From Rhodopseudomonas sp. BAL398 (GTDB lineage: Bacteria; Pseudomonadota; Alphaproteobacteria; Rhizobiales; Xanthobacteraceae), in contig NZ_CP133111.1 of NCBI RefSeq assembly GCF_033001325.1, forward strand, positions 4,666,501 to 4,730,500: DNA of 64,000 bases. The letters are read 5' to 3'. The notes beneath the pieces were generated by a model, which was not told where the DNA came from, made no database searches, and saw only the letters and a program-made list of their open reading frames with translations. Of this stretch, positions 1 through 8,638 are shown piece by piece. The first letter of the stretch is position 1. Each line of letters starts with the position of its first letter. The position numbers and the translations under genes are program-made.

Positions 1-598
1 CAAGGCGATGTCGGCGATTACGCCATCCTTCATCGCCTGTTCGCAGGCCGAATTGGTCAATCACTATCGCCGCGTCGCCGACGCGATGTCGAAGCCGGTC
101 TATCTTTACAACATCCCGGCCCGCACCGGGAACACGATCCAGCCGGAGACGGCGCGCATCCTCGCCGATCATCCCAACATCATCGGCATCAAGGACAGCG
201 CAGGCTCGCAGGAAAGCCTCGACGCCTTTCTGGCCATCGCCAAGGAACGCCAGGATTTCGACGTTCTGGTCGGCGCCGATTCTCTGGTCTTGCACGGCCT
301 GCAGAACGGCGCGGCCGGCTGCATCTCCGGCCTCGGCAACATCTCGCCGGTCACGCTCAACGCGATTCACGCATCGTTCGTCGCCGGCGATGCCGCCGCG
401 GCAACCAAGCATCAGGACCACTATTCGGCACTGCGCAAAGAGCTCTACGCCCACGGCTTTCCGCCGGCGATGGTGAAGCGCGCGCTGCGCGTTGCGATGC
501 CCGAGGTCGGCGCGAGCCGCGCGCCGGTGCTGATTTCGGACGAGGTCAACGCCAAGGTGAGCGAGATCTCGAAGCGCTTCGCCGAAGCGATCAACTGA
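1..598 (+). CDS. DapA/KDG-aldolase family enzyme, 5' end outside window
   Basis: C-terminal part of a class I (Schiff-base) aldolase/dehydratase of the dihydrodipicolinate synthase family. The reading frame is open to the left edge (codons start at base 2), so the ATG at 8 is internal and about 100 N-terminal residues are missing. Visible family marks are YLYNIPARTG, holding the active-site Tyr of the family, and IIGIKDSAG, holding the Schiff-base Lys, followed by the GAxxGISG-like segment AAGCISGLGN. The gene is followed 33 bases later by an MFS transporter and then a hydroxyacid dehydrogenase on the same strand. This context suggests sugar-acid or 2-oxo-acid catabolism rather than lysine synthesis, but the substrate cannot be read from the sequence. 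Confidence 0.85.
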   Translation, partial: KAMSAITPSFIACSQAELVNHYRRVADAMSKPVYLYNIPARTGNTIQPETARILADHPNIIGIKDSAGSQESLDAFLAIAKERQDFDVLVGADSLVLHGLQNGAAGCISGLGNISPVTLNAIHASFVAGDAAAATKHQDHYSALRKELYAHGFPPAMVKRALRVAMPEVGASRAPVLISDEVNAKVSEISKRFAEAIN

Positions 599-631
599 TC
601 GCCGACAACAAGAAAGCCAGGGGATGAAAGC

Positions 632-1939
632 ATGAGTGTTGCAGCAGGGTTAGTATCGGCCGCCGAAGCGAAAGCGACAAAAGTCCGCTGGATCGTCGCC
701 GGATTGATGTGGTCGGCGATCGCGATCAACTATATCGACCGGACGGTGCTGTCGGTGGCAGCACCGCATCTGAGTAAGGAATTGTCGATTCCGGCCGATC
801 AGATGGGCTTCATTCTCTCCGCCTTCTTCTGGTCCTACGCCCTGCTGCAAATTCCCGCCGGTCTGCTGGCGGATCGCTTCGGGCAGAAGCGCGGCCTCGG
901 CGCTTCGGTCGGTCTGTGGTCCTTCGCCACCGCCGCGACCGGGCTCGCCACCGGCTTCTATTCGCTGTTCGCCATGCGCCTCGGCCTCGGCGTCGGCGAG
1001 GCCGGCGCCTATCCGAGCAATGCCGGCATCGCGTCGAAATGGTTTCCCGACCGCGAGCGCGCGACGATTTCCGGCCTGTTCGACAGCGCCTCGAAATTCG
1101 GCGGCGCGGTCGCGATGCCGCTTATCGTCTGGCTGATGGCGATGGTCGGCTGGCGCATGACCTTCGTGGTGATCGGGGCGGTCGGCATCGTCTGGACGCT
1201 GATCTGGTGGCTGTTCTTCACGGAGACGCCTGAAAAACACCCGATGATGAACAAGGCCGAGCTCGATTACATTCGCGGCGGCCAGGCGATGAAGCACGGC
1301 GAGGACGACAGCATTTCGATGCGGTGGTACGAGCTTCTGCGCTATCGCAATGTCTGGGCGATGTGCCTCGGCTTCTTCACGATCAACTACATCTCATATT
1401 TCTTCATCACCTGGCTGCCGACCTATCTGGTCAGGGAGAAGGGGATGGGGATGATCCAGATGGGCTTCATCGCGGCACTGCCGTTGTTGGCCGGGCTCGT
1501 CGCGGAAATCATCGCCGGCATGGCGTCGGATCGGATCGTGCGCTCCAAACGCCTGTCGCTGACGGCGACGCGCAAGCTGTTCCTGATCGGTGGCCTGACC
1601 ATGGCGCTGTGCATCGGGCTCGCGGCGATCGCCGAGAGCGTGGCACTCACCGTCGCTCTGCTGTGCGTCGCCAAGGCCGGCACGACGATCGCCGCCTCGC
1701 AGGTGTGGGCGCTGCCGGGCGACGTCGCGCCGAAAAACATGACCAGCGTGCTCGCGGGCCTGCAAAACATGGTGTCGAATTTCGGCGGCGTGGTGGGACC
1801 GATCGTGACGGGCTTCATCGTCGTCAAGACCGGATCGTTCAACGCGGCGCTGCTGTTCTCGGCGGGGGTCGGACTGCTCGGCATCCTCAACTACGCCTTT
1901 CTGCTCGGCAAGGTTAAGCCGATCGTGGCGCGCGCATGA
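632..1939 (+). CDS. MFS transporter, anion:cation symporter (hexuronate/glucarate-like)
   Basis: A 435-residue inner-membrane transporter with about 12 hydrophobic segments. The N-terminal part carries the ACS-family signature NYIDRTVLSVA (residues ~33-43). A cytoplasmic loop, LADRFGQKRG, matches the MFS motif DRxGxRR between helices 2 and 3. The middle loop around residue 200-230 is polar, as expected between the two six-helix bundles. A GGGG-type site (CAGGGG) precedes the ATG at 632. Its stop codon overlaps the next frame (ATGA), and it sits between an aldolase-family gene and a dehydrogenase. It is therefore probably the uptake system for the organic or sugar acid that those two enzymes process; the exact substrate is unknown. 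Confidence 0.85.
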   Translation: MSVAAGLVSAAEAKATKVRWIVAGLMWSAIAINYIDRTVLSVAAPHLSKELSIPADQMGFILSAFFWSYALLQIPAGLLADRFGQKRGLGASVGLWSFATAATGLATGFYSLFAMRLGLGVGEAGAYPSNAGIASKWFPDRERATISGLFDSASKFGGAVAMPLIVWLMAMVGWRMTFVVIGAVGIVWTLIWWLFFTETPEKHPMMNKAELDYIRGGQAMKHGEDDSISMRWYELLRYRNVWAMCLGFFTINYISYFFITWLPTYLVREKGMGMIQMGFIAALPLLAGLVAEIIAGMASDRIVRSKRLSLTATRKLFLIGGLTMALCIGLAAIAESVALTVALLCVAKAGTTIAASQVWALPGDVAPKNMTSVLAGLQNMVSNFGGVVGPIVTGFIVVKTGSFNAALLFSAGVGLLGILNYAFLLGKVKPIVARA

Positions 1940-1965
1940 CCGACAGCGAACACAAGGGACAGATC

Positions 1966-2931
1966 ATGGCATTCACCGTCGTCAGCCTCGGCGGGCCGGT
2001 CGCGCCCGAAGGCGAGGAGATGTTGCGCGCAGCCGGCGTCACCTCGCTGCATACCGGCCCCTATCCGGCGAAGGCGGAGGCCTTGGATCTGCTGGGCCGG
2101 GTGAGCGCCGACGCGATCATCGTGCGCAATGTCGAGCGGATCGACGCTGAGCTGATGAAGGCGTCGCCGAACCTCAAGGTCGTCGCCAAGCACGGCGCCG
2201 GCACCAATGATATCGACCTTGCGGCGGCGAAGGCGCTCAACCTGCCGGTTCTGGCCGCCGTCGGCGCCAATTCCCACTCGGTCGCCGAACACGCCTTCAT
2301 GCTGATGCTGGCTCTGATCAAGGACCTGCGCAACCAGGATGCCTATGTGCGCGGCGGCGGCTGGGACAAGAAGAACTATCGCGGCCGCGAATTGCGCGGC
2401 CGGGTGCTCGGCCTGGTCGGCATCGGCATGATCGGCCGCGCGTTGGCCGCCATGGTCCAGCCGATCGGCATGACGACGATCGCCTATGATCCGTTCGCGC
2501 CGGCCGAGGCCTTCGGCCCGCATGCACGCCGAGTCGAGACGCTCGACGCGCTGCTCGCCGAAGCCGACGTCGTCAGCCTGCACTGCCCGTTGACCCCGAA
2601 GACGCAGAATCTGATCGACGCGCGCGCATTCGGCCTGATGAAGCCGGGTGCGCTGCTGATCAACACGGCGCGCGGCGAGGTGGTCAACGAGCCGGCGCTG
2701 ATCGAGGCGCTGAAGAGCGGCCAGATCGCGGCGGCGGGGCTCGACAGCTTCGCGGTCGAGCCGCCCGCGGCCGACAATCCGCTATGGGCCTTGCCCAATG
2801 TCATCGCGACGCCGCATTGCGGCGGAGTCACCGAAGAAGCGCGACGCGAGGTGTCGCTGATCACCGTGCGCAACGTGCTGGCGCTGCTCGGCGGCAGCGC
2901 CGTCGATCCGCATTATATCGTCAATCGATAG
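1966..2931 (+). CDS. D-2-hydroxyacid dehydrogenase (SerA/GyaR-like), NAD(P)-dependent
   Basis: A 321-residue enzyme of the D-isomer-specific 2-hydroxyacid dehydrogenase family. The Rossmann motif is GLVGIGMIGRALA, with the expected GxGxxG spacing. The NAD-binding/catalytic segment LLINTARGEVVNEPAL contains the conserved Arg. Glu lies in LDSFAVEPP and the proton-donor His in ATPHCGG. I chose the ATG at 1966 because AAGGGA lies six bases upstream. The frame also opens at 1936, overlapping the transporter stop, but that would add a non-conserved ten-residue tail. It is probably co-transcribed with the aldolase and MFS genes. It could act on phosphoglycerate, glyoxylate/hydroxypyruvate or another hydroxyacid; the context favours catabolism. 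Confidence 0.85.
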   Translation: MAFTVVSLGGPVAPEGEEMLRAAGVTSLHTGPYPAKAEALDLLGRVSADAIIVRNVERIDAELMKASPNLKVVAKHGAGTNDIDLAAAKALNLPVLAAVGANSHSVAEHAFMLMLALIKDLRNQDAYVRGGGWDKKNYRGRELRGRVLGLVGIGMIGRALAAMVQPIGMTTIAYDPFAPAEAFGPHARRVETLDALLAEADVVSLHCPLTPKTQNLIDARAFGLMKPGALLINTARGEVVNEPALIEALKSGQIAAAGLDSFAVEPPAADNPLWALPNVIATPHCGGVTEEARREVSLITVRNVLALLGGSAVDPHYIVNR

Positions 2932-2952
2932 CACCGATCAGGCGGCGCGGTG

Positions 2953-4089
2953 TCAGCCGCGCCGGCTGATCTGTCCGGCATCGACGTCGAAGATCTCGCC
3001 GGTGGCGCCGATCTCGGCGAAGGCGGCCGGATCGGCGCCGGTCATCCAGACCTGGGCGCCGAGCTTGGCCAATTCGCCGAACAGCGCCCGGCGCCGCGAT
3101 GGATCGAGATGCGCCACCACCTCGTCGAGCAGCAGCAGCGGGGTGATGCCAGTCATTTCCGAAACCAGATGGGCATGGGCCAGCACCAGGCCGATCAGCA
3201 GCGCCTTCTGCTCGCCGGTGGAGGCGTCGCGCGCCGGCATCGCCTTCGGCGCGTAGATCACCTGTAGGTCGGTCAGATGCGGCCCGTCCAGCGTGCGGCC
3301 GGCGGCGGCGTCGCGGCCGCGATTGTCGCGCAGGATCTGGCGATAGCGATCTTCCATCGCGGTCGCGGGCTGATCGATCAGCGCGCTCTCCATCCAGCCG
3401 TCGAGCATGAGCCGGGCTGAGGGGAACGCCGAGGCCGCGCCGCGCGCATCCAGCGCGGCCGCAAGCCGGATCGCGGTCTGGCCGCGCATCGCCGCCACCG
3501 CCACCGCCAGCTCCGCGGTTTCGCGCTCGATGGCGTCGAGCCAATGGCCGTCGGCGTGGCGCGCCTCCAGCAGCCGGTTACGCGAGCGCAGGCTGCGGTC
3601 GAGCGCCGAGACGCGCGAGGAATGCTGGCTGTCGATCGCCAGCACCAGCCGATCGAAAAACCGCCTCCGTTCCGACGCCGCGCCCATGAACAGCCCGTCC
3701 ATCGCCGGCGTCAGCCAGACCATGCGGAGATGATCGCCGAACGCCGCAGCGGAGCCGACATTCTCGCGATCGATCCGGCAACGCCGCGCGGAAGCCGTGT
3801 CGGGCAGCGGCGGATCGATCCCGGTGCCGAGCGTGGCAAGGCCGAGCGCGCCCTCGATCTCGGCCGCAACCGCCCAGGAGCCATCGCCCTGATTGTCGGC
3901 CACGTCGTCCAGCGTGGCGCGCCGCAGCCCGCGCCCCGGCGACAGAAACGAAATCGCCTCGATGCAATTGGTCTTGCCGGCGCCGTTCGGCCCGACCAGC
4001 ACGACGATGTCGCCACGTGTGGTCAGGCTCGCCGCACGATAATTGCGGAAATGCGTCAGGCTCAGGCGATGGATGCGGGAGGCGGTCAT
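2953..4089 (-). CDS. recF: RecF, DNA replication/repair ATPase
   Basis: SMC-like ATPase of the RecFOR recombination-repair pathway, which loads RecA at gapped DNA; 378 residues, normal for the family. Walker A is VGPNGAGKTNCIEAI near residue 35. The ABC-type signature lies at STGEQKALLIG, and Walker B is LLLLDEVVAHLDPSRR. The N-terminus RIHRLSLTHFRNY is the typical first beta strand. I set the start at 4089; the frame extends to 4119, but that extra segment runs into an inverted repeat. It is the last gene of a dnaA-dnaN-recF set. A GIY-YIG unit separates it from dnaN, and gyrB, its usual downstream neighbour in this bacterial group, is not there. Confidence 0.96.
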   Translation of the reverse strand: MTASRIHRLSLTHFRNYRAASLTTRGDIVVLVGPNGAGKTNCIEAISFLSPGRGLRRATLDDVADNQGDGSWAVAAEIEGALGLATLGTGIDPPLPDTASARRCRIDRENVGSAAAFGDHLRMVWLTPAMDGLFMGAASERRRFFDRLVLAIDSQHSSRVSALDRSLRSRNRLLEARHADGHWLDAIERETAELAVAVAAMRGQTAIRLAAALDARGAASAFPSARLMLDGWMESALIDQPATAMEDRYRQILRDNRGRDAAAGRTLDGPHLTDLQVIYAPKAMPARDASTGEQKALLIGLVLAHAHLVSEMTGITPLLLLDEVVAHLDPSRRRALFGELAKLGAQVWMTGADPAAFAEIGATGEIFDVDAGQISRRG

Positions 4090-4114
4090 GAGGGCGCGCT
4101 GCAAATCAGGGAAC

Positions 4115-4143
4115 GTCATTGCCGGGCTTGACCCGGCAATCCA
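4115..4143 (+). repeat. 29-bp palindromic inverted repeat, left end of GIY-YIG unit
   Basis: The core is ATTGCCGGG-N5-CCCGGCAAT, preceded by GTC and followed by CCA. The whole 29 bases recur exactly, in reverse complement, at 4452-4480. It lies just upstream of recF on the minus strand and 9 bases beyond the GIY-YIG stop codon. Confidence 0.95.
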
Positions 4144-4152
4144 TCGTCCGCG

Positions 4153-4440
4153 TCAGCGGACAATCTCGTCATAGAGATCGCGCCAATCCGGATTGGCGGC
4201 AATGATGAGATCGATTTTCCACTCTCGCGACCAATGCTTGATGTTCTTCTCGCGCTGGAGTGCGGCGGCGATGGTGTCGTGCGCCTCGAAATACACCAGC
4301 ATCTTGATCCCGTATCGTTTGGTGAAACTCTCGGCGAGCCCCTCGCGATGCTCGTAGATGCGGCGCACCAGATCGTTGGTGACACCTACGTACAGGGTGC
4401 CGCCCGGTTTGCTGGCAAGAATATAGACCCAATAGCTCAT
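4153..4440 (-). CDS. Small GIY-YIG domain nuclease-like protein (COG2827 type)
   Basis: A 95-residue single-domain GIY-YIG protein. The motif is spread over WVYILAS (residues 4-10) and LYVGVTND (17-24). The catalytic Arg region is LVRRIYEHR and the metal-binding Glu lies in QREKNIKHW; all key positions look intact. I used the ATG at 4440, since homologues start MSYWVYIL; the frame reaches 4476, but that part lies inside the flanking repeat. It sits between dnaN and recF and is framed by perfect 29-bp inverted repeats, 9 and 11 bases from its ends. No separate promoter is evident. Such small proteins are abundant in Bradyrhizobium relatives, with no established role. A nuclease or mobility function is inference. 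Confidence 0.9.
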   Translation of the reverse strand: MSYWVYILASKPGGTLYVGVTNDLVRRIYEHREGLAESFTKRYGIKMLVYFEAHDTIAAALQREKNIKHWSREWKIDLIIAANPDWRDLYDEIVR

Positions 4441-4451
4441 CGCGAAGAAGA

Positions 4452-4480
4452 TGGATTGCCGGGTCAAGCCCGGCAATGAC
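4452..4480 (-). repeat. 29-bp palindromic inverted repeat, right end of GIY-YIG unit
   Basis: Exact reverse complement of 4115-4143. Together the two copies enclose only the GIY-YIG gene, giving a compact unit of 366 bases (4115-4480). Confidence 0.95.
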
Positions 4481-4492
4481 GGCCGGTGGTGG

Positions 4493-4516
4493 TCGCCCGG
4501 TCAAGCCGGGCGATGA
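4493..4516 (-). repeat. Related palindromic repeat downstream of dnaN
   Basis: TCGCCCGG-TCAAG-CCGGGCGA followed by TGAC. It has the same TCAAG loop and ATGAC edge as the repeat at 4452-4480 but a different stem sequence. It lies 18 bases beyond the dnaN stop, where the transcript could form a hairpin. Confidence 0.75.
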
Positions 4517-4534
4517 CACATATCGATTGCAGGG

Positions 4535-5653
4535 CTACACCCGCATCGGCATCAGCACGTAGAGCGCGCCCTTGGCGTCCTTGTCCTGCACCAGCGTCGG
4601 CGAACCGGGGTCGGCGAGTTTCAGCACCGCGACTTCGCCCTCGATCTGGGCGGCGATGTCGAGCAGATAGCGCGAGTTGAAGCCGATATCGAGCGCGTCG
4701 GAGGCGTATTCGACCTCGAGTTCCTCGGTGGCGCTGCCGGAATCCGGATTGGTCACCGACAGGATCAGCTTGCCGGCGGAGAGCGCCAGTTTCACGGCGC
4801 GGCCGCGTTCGCTCGAAATCGTCGAGACGCGGTCGACCGCGGCCTCGAAATCCTTCTTGTCGACGATCAGTTCCTTGTCGTTGTTCTGCGGAATCACCCG
4901 GCCGTAATCCGGGAAGGTGCCGTCGATCAGTTTCGAGGTCAGCACCACGTCGCCGATGGTGAAGCGGATCTTGCCGGCAGACAGCTCGATTCCGACCTCG
5001 GCCTCGGCGTCCTCGATCAGTCGCTGGACTTCGCCGACGGTCTTGCGCGGCACGATCACGCCGGGCATGCCGATGGCGCCCGCCGGCAGCGCCAGATCGA
5101 TCTGGGCAAGGCGGTGGCCGTCGGTGGCGACCGCGCGCAGCGTCGCGGCCTTGGCACTGCCGGCGCTGTGCAGATAGATGCCGTTGAGATAATAGCGGGT
5201 CTCTTCGGTGGAGATCGCGAATTGAGTGCGGTCGATCAGCCGCTTCACATCGGCCGCGGCCAGCGCGAAGGAATGCGTCATCTCGCCGGCGGCGAGGTCC
5301 GGGAAATCGTTTTCCGGCAGGGTCTGCAGCGTGAAGCGCGAGCGCCCGGCGCGGATCGCCAGGACCGAACGGTCACCGTCGGCTTCCAGCACGATCTGCG
5401 ATCCGTCCGGCAGCTTGCGGACGATGTCGTAGAACATATGAGCGGGAACCGTGGTCGAGCCCGCGGTCGCGACTTCGGCGGGCAGCGTCTCGGTCACTTC
5501 AAGGTCGAGGTCGGTGGCCTTCAGCGACAGCCGGGCATTCTCGGCGCGCACCAGGACGTTGCCGAGGATCGGTATGGTGTTGCGACGTTCGACCACGCGA
5601 TGCACGTGGCCCAACGATTTCAAGAGTTGCGCGCGTTCGACGGTAACCTTCAT
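4535..5653 (-). CDS. dnaN: DNA polymerase III beta subunit (sliding clamp)
   Basis: Ring-forming processivity clamp of the replicase; 372 residues, normal length. It starts MKVTVERAQLLKSLGHVHRV and contains RNTIPILGNV, the standard first-domain segment, and LPDGSQIVLEADG. The C-terminus GALYVLMPMRV is the family's typical end (VMPMR), part of the clamp's binding pocket region. I used the ATG at 5653; the ORF is open to 5680, but the extra nine residues are not part of the family. It lies 292 bases downstream of dnaA on the same strand and is followed by palindromic repeats and the GIY-YIG unit before recF. Confidence 0.97.
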   Translation of the reverse strand: MKVTVERAQLLKSLGHVHRVVERRNTIPILGNVLVRAENARLSLKATDLDLEVTETLPAEVATAGSTTVPAHMFYDIVRKLPDGSQIVLEADGDRSVLAIRAGRSRFTLQTLPENDFPDLAAGEMTHSFALAAADVKRLIDRTQFAISTEETRYYLNGIYLHSAGSAKAATLRAVATDGHRLAQIDLALPAGAIGMPGVIVPRKTVGEVQRLIEDAEAEVGIELSAGKIRFTIGDVVLTSKLIDGTFPDYGRVIPQNNDKELIVDKKDFEAAVDRVSTISSERGRAVKLALSAGKLILSVTNPDSGSATEELEVEYASDALDIGFNSRYLLDIAAQIEGEVAVLKLADPGSPTLVQDKDAKGALYVLMPMRV

Positions 5654-5887
5654 TGCAAAACCCGCCTGATCCAAATCCACATCGTGTGATGAAGATGCCC
5701 GGCGGCCGGAAGCGGCGCCGCAGCGATTGAGGCCCTACGGATTCGTTCAAACCCGCGGGGGTTCGCAAAGTGGCGTGGATGACGGGCCGACGCAAGTGCG
5801 GCGCGCCGGCCGGGAGCGAATTTCCCCGCATTTCAGGGGCATGGCCGCTCTGGAGGGCGCATCCGGCAGGGTTTTCTGGCGATATTG

Positions 5888-5933
5888 CGGGACTGTCCCG
5901 ACAGGACTGTCCCGGCAGAATGTCCGGCCGGAC
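5888..5933 (-). repeat. Clustered short palindromes downstream of dnaA
   Basis: CGGGACTGTCCCG (5888-5900), a direct repeat of GACTGTCCCG (5891-5900 and 5905-5914) and the 12-bp palindrome GTCCGGCCGGAC (5922-5933). All lie within 60 bases after the dnaA stop. They could form hairpins that end or process the dnaA transcript, but there is no U-rich tail. The rest of the dnaN-dnaA gap (5654-5945) shows nothing I recognise. Confidence 0.5.
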
Positions 5934-5945
5934 GGCTCCGGCAGA

Positions 5946-7364
5946 CTATTCCTGGAGCTGCCGCTTGAGCAGTTCGACCTCGTCGGACAAAGCGGCGTCC
6001 TTGGCCACCAGCCCTTCGATCTTGCGAACCGCATGCAGGACCGTGGTGTGATCGCGGCCACCGAAACGGCGGCCGATTTCCGGCAGCGAGCGCAGCGTCA
6101 GCGTCTTGGCCAGATACATCGCGACCTGACGCGGTCGGACCACATTGGCGGTGCGGCGCGACGACAGCAGGTCGGAGCGGCTGACATTGTACTGCCGGGC
6201 CACGATGCGCTGAATATCCTCGATCTTGATCCGTTTCGGCTCCTGCGGCCGGATCAGGTCGCGCACTTCGCGCTCGGCCATTTCCAGCGTCACCGGCTGG
6301 GCGTTGAGCTTGCTGTGCGCCAGCAGCCGGTTGATCGCGCCCTCGAGGTCGCGGCCATTATGGGTGATGGTGCGGGCCAGATAATCCAGCACCGGCGCCG
6401 GCACGTCGAAGGTGGCGTGATGCGCACGCGCCGCCAGCACGCGCGATTTCAAAATTCCAAGGCGCAATTCTTCGCCGAGCGAGCCCATCTCGACGACCAG
6501 GCCGCCGGCCAGCCGCGAGCGCACCCGCTCGTCGAGGCTCTCGAGGTCCGATGGCGGCCGATCGGCGGCGATCACCACCTGGCGACCGGCGTCGATCAGC
6601 GCATTCAGCGTGTGGCAGAATTCGGCCTGGGTGGTCTTGCCCTGCAGGAATTGCAGATCGTCGATCACCAGCACGTCGATGCCACGCAGCGCTTCCTTGA
6701 AGGCCAGCGCCGTCTGCGTCTTCAGCGCGGCGACGAAGCCGTACATGAACTTCTCGGCGGTCAGATACAGCACCTTGCGTTCGGTGCCGGAATTGCCGGC
6801 CCAGGTCACCGCCTGCAGCAGATGGGTTTTGCCGAGGCCGACGCCGGCATGGATGTAGAGCGGGTTGAACATCACCGGATCGCCGCGACGGCCCTCGGCG
6901 ACCTGCCGGGCCGCTGCATGGGCCAGCGTGTTGGAGCGGCCGAGCACGAAGCTGCCGAAGGTCAGTCGCGGGTCGAGCGGCGAGCCGCCCAGCGCGTCGT
7001 GCGTGGCCGATACCGGCGCGATCGCGGTGGCGCGCACTTCCGGGGCGGGCCGGCCATCATCGCGGCGCCGCTCGGCTGGCGCGGCTTCCTTGACGGGCGC
7101 GGCGCAGCGCATCGCCGTGCGCACGGTCAGATCGATGCGATGAACCTCCGGCATCTCGGCCTGCCAGCAGGTCAGCACCTTGTCGGAGTAATGCGTCTGG
7201 ATCCAGCTCTTCAGAAAGCGCGTCGGAACCGACAGATGCACGCTCTCGCTCTGCACGCTCTCCAGATCCATCCGGGCGAACCAGCTCGAATAGACGTCTT
7301 CTCCAACGCTCGAGCGCAGCCGGCCTTTAACGCGGGACCAACGATCTTGTTCAACATTTGTCAT
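5946..7364 (-). CDS. dnaA: Chromosomal replication initiator DnaA
   Basis: AAA+ initiator that binds DnaA boxes and melts the origin; 472 residues. Domain I starts at [22 protein letters not shown] variable linker rich in Ala/Arg (about residues 110-140) precedes the AAA+ core. The core has Walker [12 protein letters not shown], Walker [12 protein letters not shown] and the [14 protein letters not shown] segment. Domain IV carries the DnaA signature [17 protein letters not shown] used the ATG at 7364 (MTNVEQDRW), as the frame to 7430 has no family match. It lies upstream of dnaN on the same strand and downstream of a 1.35 kb non-coding gap that separates it from rpsT. Confidence 0.97.
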   Translation of the reverse strand: MTNVEQDRWSRVKGRLRSSVGEDVYSSWFARMDLESVQSESVHLSVPTRFLKSWIQTHYSDKVLTCWQAEMPEVHRIDLTVRTAMRCAAPVKEAAPAERRRDDGRPAPEVRATAIAPVSATHDALGGSPLDPRLTFGSFVLGRSNTLAHAAARQVAEGRRGDPVMFNPLYIHAGVGLGKTHLLQAVTWAGNSGTERKVLYLTAEKFMYGFVAALKTQTALAFKEALRGIDVLVIDDLQFLQGKTTQAEFCHTLNALIDAGRQVVIAADRPPSDLESLDERVRSRLAGGLVVEMGSLGEELRLGILKSRVLAARAHHATFDVPAPVLDYLARTITHNGRDLEGAINRLLAHSKLNAQPVTLEMAEREVRDLIRPQEPKRIKIEDIQRIVARQYNVSRSDLLSSRRTANVVRPRQVAMYLAKTLTLRSLPEIGRRFGGRDHTTVLHAVRKIEGLVAKDAALSDEVELLKRQLQE

Positions 7365-8138
7365 CTTAGGCGACTCTTCAAACTGAGAAAATTCCGGGTG
7401 GCCGAGGCGAATGAATCGTTGGAGATTCACGTCGCGGCAGGACCTTTGGCGAGCCCTTCGGAGACAGACCGGCCGTTCGGCGCAACGCCGCCGCGACAGA
7501 TCAGCACCTGATGAAAGGGCCTTGGCCGGTCAGCGCGCAGCTGACGGCAGATCCGGACTTCGCCCGGGTGGCGGAGACCACGCCGAAGCAAAAAAATAAT
7601 GCGCCGCCGGCAATCCGGTTCGATCAGTTGAAGTCGTGATGATGTCGCGCATAAAAACTCCCCCGCCCGCCGCAAACATTCGCGTCAAGCTTTCGTCAAA
7701 CCCGTCGTGATGCGTTCGCGTTTTGCATTGAAACTTGTCACGTCGCACCCTGAATGCCGATCGCTTGTTTCATCCTGCGGCCACGCTCCCGGCGATGCGG
7801 CTTGCAGATTGCAAATGCTATCTCTCGTCTCGGATACGCTCACGATAGAACGCCCGCTGAAGAAATTTGGCACAGCACAACCCGCCCCATATTGCTATGA
7901 GTTGCAATCCGACCATCGCTTGGAAAGCGTCGCCAACATGCATACCGCCGCCGATCTGCATGCCCACCCCAGAGTCTCAAACCGCGCTGGTCTGAAGAGC
8001 CGAGGGCGTCGCGAACGAGCTAAGAAATACACGACGCCTTCGGTCTCGCAACGGAATTGATTTTGGTGCGGCGGCTCAAATTTCGGCTTTTGCCGCGTGC
8101 GATCCGGCGACGGTTTTTGTGGAAACCGACAAGGTTTT

Positions 8139-8156
8139 GAATCTGTGCACAGATTC
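8139..8156. repeat. 18-bp perfect palindrome in dnaA upstream region
   Basis: GAATCTGTGCACAGATTC reads the same on both strands. It has a GANTC methylation site at each end and a TGTGCACA centre. It is a candidate dimeric protein-binding site in the dnaA-rpsT gap. Confidence 0.8.
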
Positions 8157-8602
8157 GAAACGCGCCGGTGCCGTCATATTGGCCGCCGCCGCCCAAAATA
8201 AATTCATAAATCGTTTACGTTTGAGGCTGGCGCGTCTGCTTTTCGAAGCGCTGCTCCTCGCTATGCCAATAAGTGGTTCGCAGCGCGCGTTTTTTTCTGA
8301 GCATTCGAACAGGGTAACCCTCGGCGTGGATAGCGCCCTCGGATTCGTAACAGTTGCATTTTCCAAACATCGCTGCGCGTGCAGTGAGTCCATCGGGTGC
8401 TGTGCCGCAAGGGGTTTTGCGCCCTCGCAAAAAGCTGTTGCAGGGAGCGTTTCGACGATGGGTTGATGGTTTGCTCGACCTCGCGGTCGGTTCGGCAGGC
8501 CGTCCGCGGAACTACCAGATTCAAAACAGGCTCAGCGTGGCGGGCCGAAGAGGCGCTCGCCTCTGGCAAACGCAATGCGACAACCGCCAAAAAAATCCGA
8601 AA

Positions 8603-8638
8603 ACTAATCGAAAAAAACCGAAAAGACTAATCGAAAAA
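8603..8638. repeat. A-tract direct repeats
   Basis: ACTAATCGAAAAA occurs at 8603-8615 and 8626-8638, 23 bases apart, inside an A-rich stretch (8588-8650). Phased A-tracts about two helical turns apart would be expected to bend the DNA. Confidence 0.7.

Noticed and set aside
5727-7511. 594-residue open frame on the plus strand
   Set aside because: It is antisense to dnaA, whose frame has full family motifs. Long antisense frames are common in high-GC DNA with strong third-position G/C bias.
7707-8466. Two ~115-residue frames in the dnaA-rpsT gap (7707-8060 and 8119-8466)
   Set aside because: No ribosome sites, no family resemblance, irregular composition; the region looks regulatory.
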